Assembly: GCF_029962835.1 (NCBI RefSeq) | Contig: NC_080579.1 | Span: 80,803,959-80,867,958 of the forward strand | DNA length: 64,000 nucleotides | Direction: 5' to 3' | DNA from: Magnolia sinica | Lineage: Eukaryota; Streptophyta; Magnoliopsida; Magnoliales; Magnoliaceae | Shown: in pieces, positions 46,269 to 59,235 of the stretch | Layout: every line of letters begins with the position of its first letter | How positions within the stretch are numbered: the first letter of the stretch is position 1 | Translations under genes and position numbers: made by a program | Notes under the pieces: generated by a model | Told to the model about the DNA's origin: nothing | Database searches by the model: none | What the model saw: only the letters and a program-made list of their open reading frames with translations

Positions 46269-46878
46269 CAATCCCCAACCAGCATTTTGCTAGTCCCGAG
46301 CAAAGTATGCGAAAAATATTTCGAGAACTATAAGATAATTTCTATAAGCTCAAGTGGTTTAAAAAAACAATCTAGATAATAGAATTCTAAAATATATCAA
46401 TGTTGTGCATTACCTTCTTCTAAACTCTAGCACTCGACAAGTTTCATAATCAAGTTCAAAGCATTAATCCTTCAATTAGAACAATTCCAAACATTGAGTT
46501 TCATGGGTGTATGGTGAAGTCTAGACTTATCACAATCCAAGGTTCAATTCGTCACTTTTATGATAACATTGATAATTAAAAGAGCATTTAAGACAACCAA
46601 AACCTAAACCGAAACTTGCCTTACTGTTCATCTTTTAGTTCTCTCTTTTATTCCTTCAGCTTTTGATTTTCCATCGATGGCTTTCATGCTATGTCACCCT
46701 TTTTAAATATCTTTGATAGGTGGCCCTTTTTGATGATAGCTGTTTTTTTAGCTAGGTATTTTTTTCCCAATCATTAACAGAATCCAACTCCTCATTCTCA
46801 ATTTCAGTATCTTCCACAAGTGAGTTAGGATCACTCTCCTTGCATTGTGTTTCTGGATTGGGATGAGGTTAGGATAAC

Positions 46879-49800
46879 TTTAACTCCCCATGTTTTCGGA
46901 ACCCGAGTATATAACTCGTTTTCCAAAAAACCTGAGCGTTAATCTTTAAAGATAACTAAATTCCACATATTTATTTTTTTCTTATTATTTTCTTTTTCAG
47001 AATGAGCATTTAGGCAGAATAGGAACAAATCAGATATAAAGGAAATTGCATATACATTCAAATTATATGAGCGACTGCCATAATGATTTATACAAACTAA
47101 TGTCTTTATATTAACAAATGTAAGAATTGTCCAATTTAATACATGAGAAATAATAAAATGTATATAAACTTTAGCCACAAGATTGTGCAACTATACTTGG
47201 CAAATACAGTCATGCGCCCCTGATAAGTGTACCCTACTCTTCATCATGGATATTATTTAAGCCATCTACACTACCTATGTGGTTATATATTTGATGAATG
47301 AGTGACTAGCTTAGTGTGAATTCCTCTCAAGATTACACACCGCCGTATTAGGTAAGCATAATTATAAACAAAAAGGCATTCAAAATAATACATGATGCAG
47401 TCTTATTAAATTAACGCATGGATGCATGAGTACATATCAACTAGGGATGCTTATCCAGTTAGCTTTTGGCGAAACCTATGCATGTGGCTGGTCACTAGCG
47501 AAAGTACAGCGTACATGCGTAGTGCCAAACTCACCGAAAGTAGGCCGATTATTGGTGGTCTGGGAGCTATCGAAATGATACCCCAACTAAATCCTATAGG
47601 CACGTGCTACAACATCCAGAATTAGTCACCTGTCATCGCCCGTATACCATGAATGCATGATTAGCTCATCTATTATTATTCCATTTACAACCAGCCAGTT
47701 TAATAAATCTCAAATGTCACTACAAGGGGTTCATCACCCAGTGTAGGCCGACAGCTCAGGCATAGCGTCCCATTCCTACCATCCCCGCCTCATAAGACCT
47801 CCACCCTAGGAGGTTTAAAGGAGGCCCATCGACTAGTGGCCACTCATAATTCAATATATGAGACTTACCATCGCATGGTTGCACAAAAATAATACATTAA
47901 ACCTTCATGGGGCAAATACCAACACTAAGCCATATAGGGCAAATGTTAAAACAAAGCCACATAGGGCAGATATCAAAACTATGTGATAAAAGACCATCTT
48001 CAAAAACTACTTAAACACAACAACCCATGGATGATAGGCCTACATCAATATTCCAATAACCCATCATTCAAGTAACCACCAAGTCAAAGCCCATTATAAT
48101 CACGATCAATCAAGTTACATACCAAGTCTGGATGTATATCTATAAGTGGGGTTTCCCCACGATGTACCAATTCAAGTTTCATAAGCAATCCACAAGTATG
48201 AGAAAATATACAAGTGCAACATATAGATGTTCATGCAGGATAAATATTGAGCACATAATCTAGAATTTAATTCCAACAATTGGTACAAATAATTATGAGA
48301 TAGAGATATCAATTATCAACCAAAATTAAAGCATAAACTATCACTTAAGCTAATGAAAAAATGGAAAGCTCAAGGGGAAGAAATCATCACCTTATATGTC
48401 AAATCATCCACTAATATCATTAGGTAGTGCGCACGCCCTTAGACTTGGATCCTACCATGAATCATGAAATTCTACAATTAGATCCAAACCTAACGCACTA
48501 TTTATGTTTAGAGTATTGACCTAGGGTCTGGATTACTTAAGTCTAGGATTTCATCCTAGAGTTTAGGTCTAGGCTAGATTTTAGGATTTAAATGCTAGTT
48601 GATGTAAAATTTAATTATCATGTTAATTTAGTAACTATAACATAATTACTAACATTAATGATATAATTAATATTAACCCATCATGGTAATAATAATCATT
48701 ATAATGGTAGAAATCAATACACTCCTACTATTAATGATAATTTTTAAGAATGGTGAGTAGAATTCTAATATCTAATAGTTGTAGTTTTATTTATAATAAC
48801 TAGTACTACTATAAGAAATCTGCTAGTGGCTAATCATGTTTAATAATCATGATAATTTTGGTAATATCAACCATAATAATTAAAAACAATTTACGTTGGG
48901 GAGAAAGTTGACTTGCATTAGTTGGCTCAGTAGTTCAACTCAACCTCAATTCAAACCGACGACCCGCTCCGTGACTCAACCTGACTTGACTCAACTGAGT
49001 TGATCCAACTCCGCACAACTCCACTGAGTCAACTCAATTTCCTCTCTCTCTAGCTTCTCTCCTTCTCTCTCTTCTCCCTTTCTCTATTTTCTCTCAATCT
49101 TTTTCTACTTCTCTTCTTCCTTTCTTTCCTGCTGGAAACCCAGCAATACCATACCAGACCCAATCTCAAAAATGAGTCGGCAACTGGATTTGAGTCAACG
49201 AGTCGACCTGGCAGCAACTCGCGACCCAATCTCCCTCCCTTTCTCTCTCTTTTTCTCTCGTTCTTCTCTTCCTATTTCTCTCCCTTCTTTTCTTCAAATA
49301 CTAGAATGTCCAGCAATGGACGCCTGACCCAACTCAGGTGAGTCGAGTCAACTCGGCAGCTACACAACCCACCCGACAACTCCTTCTCTCTCTCTCTCAC
49401 CTATTGTTTCCTCTCTAATTCCCTTCCCTTTTCTTCCTTCTCGGTTGGAAACATTTGCCAATGGAGGCCAAGCCCATCTTGAATCGGCCCAAACTCGGGT
49501 TGGTTCGAGCTGGTGCAACAACGCACCTACCCTCTCACTCTTCTTTCTTTCTAATTTTTCTTTCTTTTTCTCTTTCTTCCTTGGGGTGAATTGGACCGAA
49601 CCAGGCCTGCCCCAACCATGACCGAGTCAGCAACCTGGTGGGTAGAGCATCGTTACAATGTGGCGGCACCACCCACACTCTCTTCATCTTCATCTTCCTC
49701 TCTAGCTTCTCTTTTCTTTCTTCTCCTCCTCTCTCTTTTTCCATGCTTCTCCTCTCTCTCTCTCTCTATGGACTTTCATGAGGTCCAGACTCGAACAGAC

Positions 49801-51602
49801 ATCGCCCCAAACTCGCGACGACTCGATGCAGCTCCAAACGAGGAAGATGACTGGGCAGCAATGATGGATTTCTTTCCTTTGCTTCTTTCTTCATTCTGAC
49901 TGCGTGGGATGGTTTGTATGGATGTCGTGGAGCTTGTAGATGAGAGGTTTCGAAGCTCCACATTCGTTTGGGTGGTGGGTCTGAATGAAGGAAAAAATGA
50001 TGAGTTTCTAGGGTTTTTGAAAGAGGCAGGTGGAGAGGCATTTTCTCTCCATTTTTATAGCACCCTGGTTCCCTCACAACCCTTGGATGGATAATGAGTG
50101 GCAATGATTTGATTCGTTAAAAACCACTTCTAAATATGGCCGGTATTGCAAAATTAGCCGTTGTTTTCTTTTGGCTATGGAAGAGAACCCTAAACCGCGT
50201 TACCTTAAGTGGAGGGATAGGATTGCCTGGGATTGAATGGCCGAGATAGAGGATGAGGGTCGCACGCCGATTGCTAGCAAGGCAGGCAAACGGGTTTCCA
50301 TTTTCAGAAACTTTTGCATGCGCGAGTCTTTTTGTGCTAGTGTTCGTGTGCAAGCACGTGCGATATCACGTGCGGGGCCTATGTAGTTTTGGCCGGGACA
50401 ATCTGCCCAACACGATGGACGGTTCAGATCACTCGGGTGGCTAGTCTTGGTGGGCCAGATGATGATCGCATGGTATCAGTGCGTTTAAAACTGGCATGAG
50501 CGGGAAAGGAGGGAAGGATCCTTCCTCCTTTGGAATGTTGGGTCAACACAAGTTGACCGTGGTTGGTGGTCCGGTGTAACACTGGTGCGTGTGCATTGTG
50601 CACACGCTTGACCCAAAGTAGGGCCCAGAGGGCTAGCTCGACAGATCCACACCTTCCATCTAGTTCTGTGGGCCTTATTAGGACATCCGGCCTAAGAAAA
50701 GGGCAGATCTAAAGCTTAGGTGGGCCATACTCGATCAATTCGAGCTATTTTGTTGATTCAAGTTAATTCGACGATTAGATTGACCCCAAATTTGATTCTG
50801 AGTGATCCCTAGTTCAGTTCAAATGATCCTCAATGACACTCCTATCGATCGGACAATTTAATTGTAGTATTCAAGTGTTAGATCTCTCGATATTAATTGT
50901 AGATTAGATGGATGGTGGATTTATCAATCTAGGGTTCAATTAAGCTAATCTACTCCTTCCATATATTTTGTCAACTCAAATTGGGGCCAACCTAAAGGAT
51001 GAGGCAGATTCAAGGCCTAGGTGGGCCACACCTAGCGATGATTATGTTTTATTGTGGATTTATGTCGATTGGATGATCATATTACTCCCAATCTGAACAT
51101 CATCGGTTAAGGTGATATTGGGGCCTATTTAAATGAATCTCAATGGTATATTCAATTATCAGAAGGTGGGGTAAGGATGATCAAATAGTGAGTTGTGAAC
51201 TTGAGTGCGTAGGACTGATAACAATGGATCTTAGCGAATTAGATCAAACTTTAAGATGACTTAAGGTCAAGGCCTGCCATAGTCCTCATTGAACAATTTT
51301 AGTGGTTTCTAGGATTGTCTAACTGCAACCTAAAGATTTATTTTATAATCCAATGCTTGGATTAGGGAAATCAAGTATTAGATCGACCGACAGGATGTTA
51401 TAGATCTAAGGAGCGGTGGATCTCGTGGTTCAGACTTTTAATTCTAAGATTGTCAATTAGATTTGTCTGTCTATGAAAATGAAATCGTAAAATAGGTTTT
51501 TCTAACGATGCAATGATCCACCGTGAATAGAAATAGGAAGATAATTCCCTAGTTCTCATTAATACTGGAATGGTTTCTAATCATTACTAGAACCTAAACA
51601 CA
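46879..51602 (-). mobile_element. Chromovirus-like long LTR or LTR-plus-flank, inserted in the second non-autonomous element
   Basis: The left border (tttaactccccatgttttcg) resembles the LTR border at 42,962. The 47,290-48,200 block matches 43,320-44,270. A TATA box on the minus strand (50,051-50,059) is followed leftward by a GA-rich leader (49,380-49,780 on the minus strand). The right part, 50,850-51,340, recurs at 61,447-61,928. The frames at 49,535-50,104 are chance products of the CT/GA-rich leader. It ends where Athila-type sequence begins at about 51,603. Confidence 0.6.
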
Positions 51603-51614
51603 CCAATTGATCTA

Positions 51615-52475
51615 CTAATAGGAATGACCAGCTAGCCTTTCTAAGATTTGATCAATGAAGGGCAAAGGAAAGTGGTCCTTCCTCGTGATAGTATTCAGAT
51701 TCCTGTAGTCAATGCACATTCTCCAACCAATAGTAACTTTAGTTGGCACAAGTTCATTATTGGCATTGGCTATGATGGTGATCCTGAACTTCTTAGGAAC
51801 CACCTGAGTTGGACTCACCCATTGACTATCGGATATGGGGTATATGATATCCACATCTAATAGTTTAAGAACCTCGGCCTTAACCACTTCTCTCATGTTT
51901 AGATTTAGTCTACGTTGTGATTGCCGAGCGGTCTTCGCATTATCCTCAAGATATATGCGGTGAGTACAAATCGAGGGGTCGATTCCCTTGAGGTCTGCTA
52001 TCGTCCATCCAAGGGCTCCCTTATACTTAATGAGAGTAGATATGAGCATACTCTCCTGTTCTTTCTCTAGGTGGGTAGAGATCACCACCGGGTATGTCTC
52101 ATCTTGACCTAAATAGACATATTTTAAATCAAAGGGCAAAGGTTTTAGGTCAAGCTTCGGCGGCTTGAGGTTAGACGGTAGAGGCACTACATCAATTTGG
52201 GGCAACTCTTCAAATTGTGGCCTCCACCGGTTAACTTCAAGTACTTGTGCAGTATCAAGCAAGGCACACATCTCCCTAATCATGTCATCATCAAAATCAT
52301 GGGAGTGGGCCAGGCACGTCTCTAGAGGGTCAGAGGATAAGGTCAAAGGTATCGTATCTTCCACTAAAGAGTCAATCATGTTAATGTCGTGGAAATCGTC
52401 ATCATCCTCTAAGTTTCTGCCGTTATTGAAAAAGATGTTTGACTCCAATGTCATATTTCCAAAAGACATAGTCAT
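51615..52475 (-). CDS. Athila-type pol: linker and amino end of reverse transcriptase (fossil)
   Basis: Contains WTIADLKGIDPSICTHRI (the conserved linker before RT), then QWVSPTQVVPKK, WRMCIDYRNLN and KDHFPLPFIDQILERLAGH, the first RT motifs of Ty3/gypsy. The catalytic (Y/F)xDD block is not reached. The 286-codon frame is the pol part left of the protease region. Confidence 0.85.
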   Translation of the reverse strand: MTMSFGNMTLESNIFFNNGRNLEDDDDFHDINMIDSLVEDTIPLTLSSDPLETCLAHSHDFDDDMIREMCALLDTAQVLEVNRWRPQFEELPQIDVVPLPSNLKPPKLDLKPLPFDLKYVYLGQDETYPVVISTHLEKEQESMLISTLIKYKGALGWTIADLKGIDPSICTHRIYLEDNAKTARQSQRRLNLNMREVVKAEVLKLLDVDIIYPISDSQWVSPTQVVPKKFRITIIANANNELVPTKVTIGWRMCIDYRNLNTITRKDHFPLPFIDQILERLAGHSY

Positions 52476-52498
52476 GACACCATTCCTGCAATTGATAA

Positions 52499-52800
52499 TT
52501 ACATTTGAAGTGGCAAGGAATGGGCGACCAAGAATGACAAGAATCTGAGTGCTATGTTTTTGATGGGTTCGGCGTCCAGGATGATAAAATCTACAGGGTA
52601 GTAAAATCTATCAACTTGGACCAACACATCCTCAATTATCCCTCTTGGTACACGAACAGAGGGATCAACAAGTTGTAGTTTGGTTAGGGTGGGTTTTAAT
52701 TCACCCAAACCTAATTGTTTGTATACCGAGGAGGGAATTAGATTGACGCTCGCTCCTAAGTCAAGAAGTGCATGATCAATTCGATGGTCCCCGATTACAC
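52499..52800 (-). CDS. Athila-type retropepsin region (fossil)
   Basis: A DLGAS active-site motif is visible around 52,750, followed by LKPTLTKLQLVDPSVRVPRG and VDRFYYPVDFIILD, the usual Athila/Tat protease wording. It lies between gag and RT. Broken. Confidence 0.75.
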
Positions 52801-52898
52801 ACTATGGTTGGGCTACTGGGATCTTTGAATTTCTGTGGCACGTCTTGCTTTAGGATGACACTCACTTTTTCGGTCAAGAAGATCTTCTTTTGAATACT

Positions 52899-54695
52899 CT
52901 ACCGTCGTTTGGTCGTGCATAAGTCTTTCAGGAATTTAGCATATGAATGTATCTGTTTTACGATATCAAGTAGAGGAATGTTGACTTTCACTTGTTTCAA
53001 CACCTCTAGGATATCTTGAGAGTTAGAGAGAGGTTTTGGTGCGACCAACCGTTGGGGAAATGGAGCAACTGACTTTTCTATAAGTTCCGATTCTAATTTT
53101 TGTGGGGCCTCACTAGATCCATCATTGTTGTCCTCTTCTGGTTCTTGAGGCTTTTCAGGCCTAACCGGAAGAGTTTTATCAATGATCTTCCCACTCCTAA
53201 GAGTGGTGATGGATTTAGCGTGCTCTATTTGATTTGAAGAGTTAGGGTCACTTATTTCATATTGTGGTTTGGGATTGGGGAGAGGTTGAGCAGGAAGCAT
53301 CCCCTTCCCTCTACTTGTTAATTGTGATTCTATCCTTTGAATAGATGATGCAAGCGTTCCTAATGTTGTGTGGACATCATGAAACGCTTGTACTGAATTT
53401 TGATTAAGTAGCTCTTGTTCTCGAATATGCTTTTGAACTGGATCCTCTTGAGGTTTCCCTTGATTTGGAATTTGATTGAAGAAACCTTGAGGGGTAGCAG
53501 TTTGTCCATTTCTCCAACTAAAGTTTGGATGATTTTTCCAACCAGGATTGTACGTATTAGAGGTCGGTCCATTGAAATGTCTTTGATAAGTATTTACGGC
53601 ATTGGATTGTTCATTTAACACTTCTCGAAAGGCGGGTATTGTAGGACAATTTTCAGTTGTATGAATGTTGTAATCACAGATGCCACAAACACTTTCATTA
53701 ACCTTATCCTTCTTTCCTTCCATGGCCTCAAATTTTCTCATGAGCGTAGTCACTTTATACTTGAGATCATCCTCTTCTTTTAAGAGATACAATCCACCTT
53801 TCTCCTTAGATTGAGTTGGCCTAGACGTGGTGTTCGATTTTGGATAATAGTCCCATGATTGTGTTTTTTCAGCAAGACTATCGAGGCAATCCCATACCTC
53901 GTCGACATTTTTATTAATGAATTCTCCATTACACATTGTCTTGACCATTTGGCGCATGGAAGATGTTAGTCCATCGTAAAAAAAATTTGTAATGCGCCAC
54001 GTTTCAAAGCCGTGTTGTGGGCATGAACTGAGCAAATCCTTGAACCTTTCCCAACATTTGTAAAATGTTTCATCCTCCTTTTGGGTGAAGTTCATGATTG
54101 CTTTTCTAAGGGTAATCGTTTTATGATGTGGAAAAAATTTCTTTGTAAATTCCCTCTGCATATCATTCCATGTGCCAATGGATCTAGGACGCAATGAATG
54201 TAACCATGTCTTAGCCTTCTCCTTCAAGGAAAAAGGAAAGAGTTTCAGCCTGACTGTGTCCTCAGACACTTTTTTAAAATATAAAGTAGCTATGATCTCA
54301 TCAAACTCTTTCAAATGTAGATATGGTTCTTCAGATTCAAGCCCATGAAACTTAGGAAGGAGTTGGATAACCCCTGGCTTGATGTCCATATGTCCTGTAT
54401 TTTCAGGAAAAATCATGCATGAGGGCGTACTCACCCCCGCTGGTTGTAAATAATCTCGTAAAGTACGAGGCGGGGGTGCTTGATGCACCTCATTCTCATC
54501 CTGAATGTCCTCCACCCTAGGTTGGGGTAGAAGAGGTTGGTTCTCAGCCATCACTTCAATTAACTCAGGGGATTGCGAGTGGTGTCTAGTCCTGCGATGG
54601 ATAGTCAACCCCTCAACCAATCCTCCTTCTGTCAAGAGATGTCGAGTGTTGTCATGGGCCCACTTGGGCATGAAACACTCGCAGCCCTTAATCAA
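52899..54695 (-). CDS. Athila-type gag, 598-codon open frame (fossil)
   Basis: Retrotransposon gag domain in the middle: LKLFPFSLKEKAKTWLHSL, then FTKKFFPHHKT, RKAIMNFTQKEDETFYKCWE and CPQHGFETWRITNFFYDGL. A CCHC knuckle follows (CGICDYNIHTTENC). A Pro/Gln-rich tail with an LRSGKIIDKT motif leads to the protease region. The opening RTRHHSQSP-like segment is basic. Gag packages the RNA into virus-like particles; the family and order are clear. Confidence 0.9.
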   Translation of the reverse strand: MIKGCECFMPKWAHDNTRHLLTEGGLVEGLTIHRRTRHHSQSPELIEVMAENQPLLPQPRVEDIQDENEVHQAPPPRTLRDYLQPAGVSTPSCMIFPENTGHMDIKPGVIQLLPKFHGLESEEPYLHLKEFDEIIATLYFKKVSEDTVRLKLFPFSLKEKAKTWLHSLRPRSIGTWNDMQREFTKKFFPHHKTITLRKAIMNFTQKEDETFYKCWERFKDLLSSCPQHGFETWRITNFFYDGLTSSMRQMVKTMCNGEFINKNVDEVWDCLDSLAEKTQSWDYYPKSNTTSRPTQSKEKGGLYLLKEEDDLKYKVTTLMRKFEAMEGKKDKVNESVCGICDYNIHTTENCPTIPAFREVLNEQSNAVNTYQRHFNGPTSNTYNPGWKNHPNFSWRNGQTATPQGFFNQIPNQGKPQEDPVQKHIREQELLNQNSVQAFHDVHTTLGTLASSIQRIESQLTSRGKGMLPAQPLPNPKPQYEISDPNSSNQIEHAKSITTLRSGKIIDKTLPVRPEKPQEPEEDNNDGSSEAPQKLESELIEKSVAPFPQRLVAPKPLSNSQDILEVLKQVKVNIPLLDIVKQIHSYAKFLKDLCTTKRR

Positions 54696-55490
54696 ATTCG
54701 AAACCTAATCCTAAGAAAGGAAATAAAAATCTAGAAAAAGAAGGTTGGAAAGAAGATACCAAATTGGAGTCCCTAAGTTGAAAACCTGGAAAACGAAACA
54801 AAATAAGTTAGATTTTAAAAAGAGAAGGACTAAATTTAGAAAATCCTTAAAAAGAAAGATAGAAGTAAACAAGTTTCTAAAAGAAGAAATTCCTAAAAGA
54901 AAGTGGAAATTTCTAAAATAAATTAGGAAAGTCCAAAACTAGAACGTAAATTACTAAAAGAGATCTAAAAATTAAAAAGTAGAGAAAGAGCCTACCGAAT
55001 TAGAAATTTCTATCTTAAAAACATACGAAATAGGAAGGTTAGTTTCTAAAAAAGTCTACAAGTAGAAAATTTCTAAAAATAAATTAGGAAACAAAGTTAG
55101 ATTCTAAAAGAGTTAGAATTAGAAAGTTTCTAAAAATAAAATAAAAGAAAGATGAGTTAGTTTCTAAAATTAGAAAGAATTTCTAAAAGGGAAATAACTA
55201 ACCTAGTTTCTAAAAACAAAAGAGGAAAGTTTCTAAAAATAAACTATTTCCTAAAAATAGAAAAATACTAGAATTAGAAAATTTCTAAAACTCAAACCCT
55301 AATTCTAAAATTAGAAAAAGTAGAGGAATTAGAAAGGGATTACCAATTTAAAAGTTTATGTCAGGATCCTACAAAATAGGAAAACAGGTTAGTTTATAGA
55401 AATTAGAAAAATCTAAACCTAAATTTAGAAAAAATCCTAATTTTAAACTAATCCTAAAACTAGTTAATTTCATAAAAACGTAACCGTCAA
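54696..55490 (-). other. Athila-type leader, A-rich, with degenerate short repeats
   Basis: On the plus strand it is an array of ttctaaaa(a/t)-type words with aattaggaaa spacers. The same wording occurs in the leaders of both non-autonomous elements (34,800-35,230 and 62,200-62,650), which again ties the three together. Confidence 0.7.
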
Positions 55491-55514
55491 TCCCCGGCAA
55501 CGGCGCCAAAAACT

Positions 55515-57464
55515 TGTTCACTCCCCAAGTATAGGGTTGTGATGTAGTAATAAACTCGGTGAGACCGAGGTCGAATCCCAAGGGACTGATACCTGTACGT
55601 TACTTGAAACTAAATAGAACTAGAACTAGACTAAGATGAAATCTGAATCGAGTGTAAATTGAGGAATAATGATGAAATAATTATCTAAAACTTAAAGAAT
55701 TCAGGGAAAGGACACTAGGGATTCAGAGGATCCACTTGTAGAGATTATGGAGATCTTATGCCTGTTTCAAGAACTCAACTGGACTTAGAGTCTCATCTTC
55801 ATGAAAATCAAGACTGAACTTCCTTTGATATAGTTTTTAAGAGATGAAAGGTATATGAATTAGAATGGATTCCATCACCAAACCATGCCCATGAGACAGA
55901 GTAAACAACATAATTAAACTAATTACTAACCAATCAACAATGTATGAAGGTTAGGAAGGGTACCGTCATCCGACCATGCCCAAGAGACGATGGTGAACAG
56001 TAGGGCTTCCTGACGTCATAAACATCAAAAGGAAAGGAACATGCTCAAAGCTATCGTAGACCCATTATAATTTTAGTCACGATAGACCATTAAAAACTAA
56101 AAAATATTCCCTTAATTAAACTAAAATCAACATACGTTCAGTTTAAACAAAAGGTACAAGAAAAAAAATCTCCCATCATGTTACAAGCTTCACCTCTTAG
56201 CCCTAGCTAAGAGGTTTAGCCCAACAACATGATTAGGCTAAACATCCTGAAAGAAATAGTAGAAATAAAATAAATAAAAATTAAATACTACTCTCTCTCT
56301 CTCTGTCTGCTCCATGGCTGCCTCCAACTGCCCCGCTCTCTCTCCCTTTTTATAGACAGCCTGAGTGGTGTAGAGTCCGTGCTGAAGTCGGCGTTAGGAG
56401 AGGCAGTAGGCCACTTACGTAGTTACCCTGCGTGTAGCTTTTACGCTGATGTTTGGTGGCCCCCACAGACGAGTTCTGATAGAAAATTCACTCCGTTCAG
56501 TGAGATCAGCATAAAAAATCGGTCGCACATGACCGTTTTTCTTCTATTTTGGTGTGGCCTACATAACTTTTTGTTGCACCATTCGTCCTCCGTTTGGACG
56601 GTTGAAAACCGATCTTCGTTGTTTCTTGAAATTTCGTCATCTAGGTTAGGATGATAGGGAGCGTGGGCTTCTGATGGACGGTCCAGATCCGACCGATGAA
56701 GCACGGTGGTGGCCCACAAGATTCCTCCGCAGGCTCTGTTCTTGCGTAAACAGAGAGAAAAGCGGATTTCTTCCGCTGTGCTGCTAGTGGGGCCCCTGAT
56801 TAACATCGGTTGTGAAATCCACACCGTCCATTGAATTACTGGCGAAAAGCCAGTGGGAAGGGGTAGTTTTGGTCAAATTTTGGTGCGGTTCAGTGATGTT
56901 TTTCTTCTGCCGTCCATCCTGCGTTTGATCGCGATTTACATATGTGTGCACGCATGAGAACATAAGGACACCTAGGAGAGGGTCCAGCCTCCCCTATGGA
57001 CGTAATGGACGGTCCAGATCTTGCAAAATGATGACGAGTGGGGCCCACTTAAGGATTTAAGGGCCAATCTGTCCGTTGGGTCACTTCCATAGTGATCCAA
57101 TGGATGATTTTTGACTTGTACGGTTAATTTATGATCCTCATGCCACATATAGAGTTTTGAGCTGAACGGATGGTGGGAACCCTGTGATCTTGCATTTTAG
57201 ACGTCTTTCAGGCCACTTGAGCTTCAGTTTCTCGATTTCCTTGGATCCCTGACATGCAAATCTGTCGATCTTGGTCTCCTGGGGTCCGTCCCATGCTTTG
57301 GTGAATTCTGAACATTAAATCTCAGCTTTTAGCACCCTGTTCCAGTCCAAGCTCCTAAAGTCACCTTGCAACACAAACACAATTAAAATAAGCTGTTAAA
57401 CAGTATCATGTTCATAAATCCAAGTAGTAATTGGGGTCTGATAAACAATATTTGACCCTTAACA
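55515..57464 (-). repeat. 5' LTR of the Athila-type element
   Basis: 1,950 bp; plus strand tgttcactccccaagtatag...gacccttaaca. Its inner wording (ggatccacttgtagagatta; aggtcgaatcccaagggact) matches the solo LTR at 37,738-39,966 in reverse complement. The right neighbour is CGTAC; the matching left duplication is lost with the 3' end. Confidence 0.88.
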
Positions 57465-58977
57465 CGTACCATTCCGTAGGTTCCCGCGATCCTTCCTGTC
57501 GAATTTTGGCAACCCACGACCTATAATTGGTGTTTGTACACGACCCTGAGTTACATGCCGTTAACCCGAGTCGACTCAACTCGAGACTTGTACCCTAGCG
57601 ACCGCGCCGTTACCATGGTTCCGATGCCGCGTCTCGCGCACCGAGGCGATACCCAACTCAGGAGATGTGGGCCCGCGTTCAGTTCAAGGAAAACACCGCG
57701 CGTTGCAAAACCCAAGAGAATCTCTACCGAATGTCACATCCATCAAGCAATCAATCCCATCGAGGGTCAAGTATATGTCAAGTACACCATCACATCACAC
57801 CAATCCCTAAGCAACCCCAAAAGTCAAAAAGTTCTTACACATCCCATACCTTTTTTACACCATCTACCCCTAAAGTCAAAAAAGGCTTTTACACACCCAT
57901 CACTCACTACATCCATCACACACATATCTCTCTCTCTCTCTCTCTACAACCCTCTCTCTCTCATTCTCAAACCACTTTCCAAGTAATGCATAAAAATTCC
58001 ATACGTCCAAGCCTCTCCAAGCTCTCCCAAGCAACAAGTGTGGCCTACTTTCCCACTCTCTCATCTCTCATCTCAACCATCAAAACTCCATCTCTTCCTT
58101 TGGGATCGAAGCTAAGGAGCAAAGGAAGCCAAGGGAGCAAGAAGAAGGCGGTGGGTGATCTTGGATCTTCATCTCTTTAATTTTTGTGATGTAAGGGCCC
58201 ACTTATGGTGGGACCCACCTTGATGTAGGCTTTGTATCAAAGAGGGGCCCATAGTGGCGGGGCCCCTCCATCCTCACTGATCTCTCTCTTTCACATGTAT
58301 TGTGGACCCCACTATGATGTTGATCCACGCTGTCCCATCCGTAGGGCCCACCTTGCTAACCGTCTTTGGGTGGGCTTAGATGTAGGAGGAACACAAATAT
58401 CAGATTGATCCAAATCTGGTGGGCCACGTCCAAGTGGGACCTACCATGATGCCTGTGTTGTATCCACTGTCCAACGTCCAGGGACGCTGGACGTGGGCTA
58501 TCAGTGGAGTGTGGACTGACAGTGGGTGTACTAACAGTAGAGTGTGGGCTGAAAGTGGGGTCCATGGGACCCATCCATGCCCTCCAGCCCTTTCTATGGG
58601 CCACACCATGGTGTATGGGTTTTATCCAGACCGTCCACTGCCCCTGGACGGTGGGACCCATGTCCGTGTGGGGCCCTCCTTGATACGTCTGTCCACACCC
58701 AGATCCATAGCTCCAGTGGTAGGCTGAGTGAAAGACACCTCGTTTCAACGTTGGGGCCCAGATCCCTAGCTTCAGTGGTAGGGAAAGTGAAAGATACCTC
58801 GTTTCCCCTACTGGGAGTGGCTAGCAGTGAAGTGTGATCTGACGTGGGACCCATCCATGCTGTCCATCCATTGGGGTGGGCCACACAATCATGTATGTGT
58901 GGTGTCCACCATCCTTGGACGGTGGGACCCACCCCACGTGTGGGGCCCTCCTTGATGCATGTGACTGACGTCAGTAT

Positions 58978-59235
58978 AGTCATATATATTATATATTTTA
59001 TATATTGTATATATATTATATATTTTATATTATATATATTATATATTATATATTATATCATATATATATCTAAGATGGTGGGCCCTACGTGGGACCCACC
59101 CACGTGTGATGTATGTATGTCCAGGCCGTCCAGGGCCTGGATGGGTTGGTGTATTAATTATAATATTAATATATTATATTATATTATATTAATATATAAT
59201 ATAATATATTATATATTATATTATAACTATATCTG
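58978..59235. repeat. AT-rich low-complexity tracts
   Basis: 58,978-59,070 and 59,152-59,235 are built of tatata/ttatatt words, separated by a block with tgggccctacgtgggaccca that is repeated at 59,246-59,265. The two AT tracts plus the shared block look like a duplicated unit of about 175 bases. Confidence 0.8.

Larger units (their letters stand above)
51603..57464 (-). mobile_element. Athila-type Ty3/gypsy fragment: 5' LTR, primer site, gag, protease, part of RT
   Basis: Parts on the minus strand, from the right: 5' LTR 55,515-57,464; tRNA-Asp primer site 55,491-55,508; long leader 54,696-55,490; gag 52,899-54,695; protease region about 52,499-52,800; linker and start of reverse transcriptase 51,615-52,475. 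Sequence beyond the first RT motifs, integrase and the 3' LTR are missing; the left border is an abrupt junction with unrelated LTR sequence. gag is in one open piece, so this is one of the better-kept elements, but it is truncated and has a few breaks. LTR ends and primer site are shared with the non-autonomous elements. Confidence 0.88.

Noticed and set aside
49535-50104. Several frames on both strands
   Set aside because: They are in the CT/GA-rich leader of a long LTR; opposite-strand frames mirror one another, as low complexity produces.
57534-58180. Two overlapping frames of 150 and 171 codons
   Set aside because: The composition (long Ser/Leu and Thr/His/Pro runs) comes from the ctctct and catcac tracts of a long LTR leader; no similarity.
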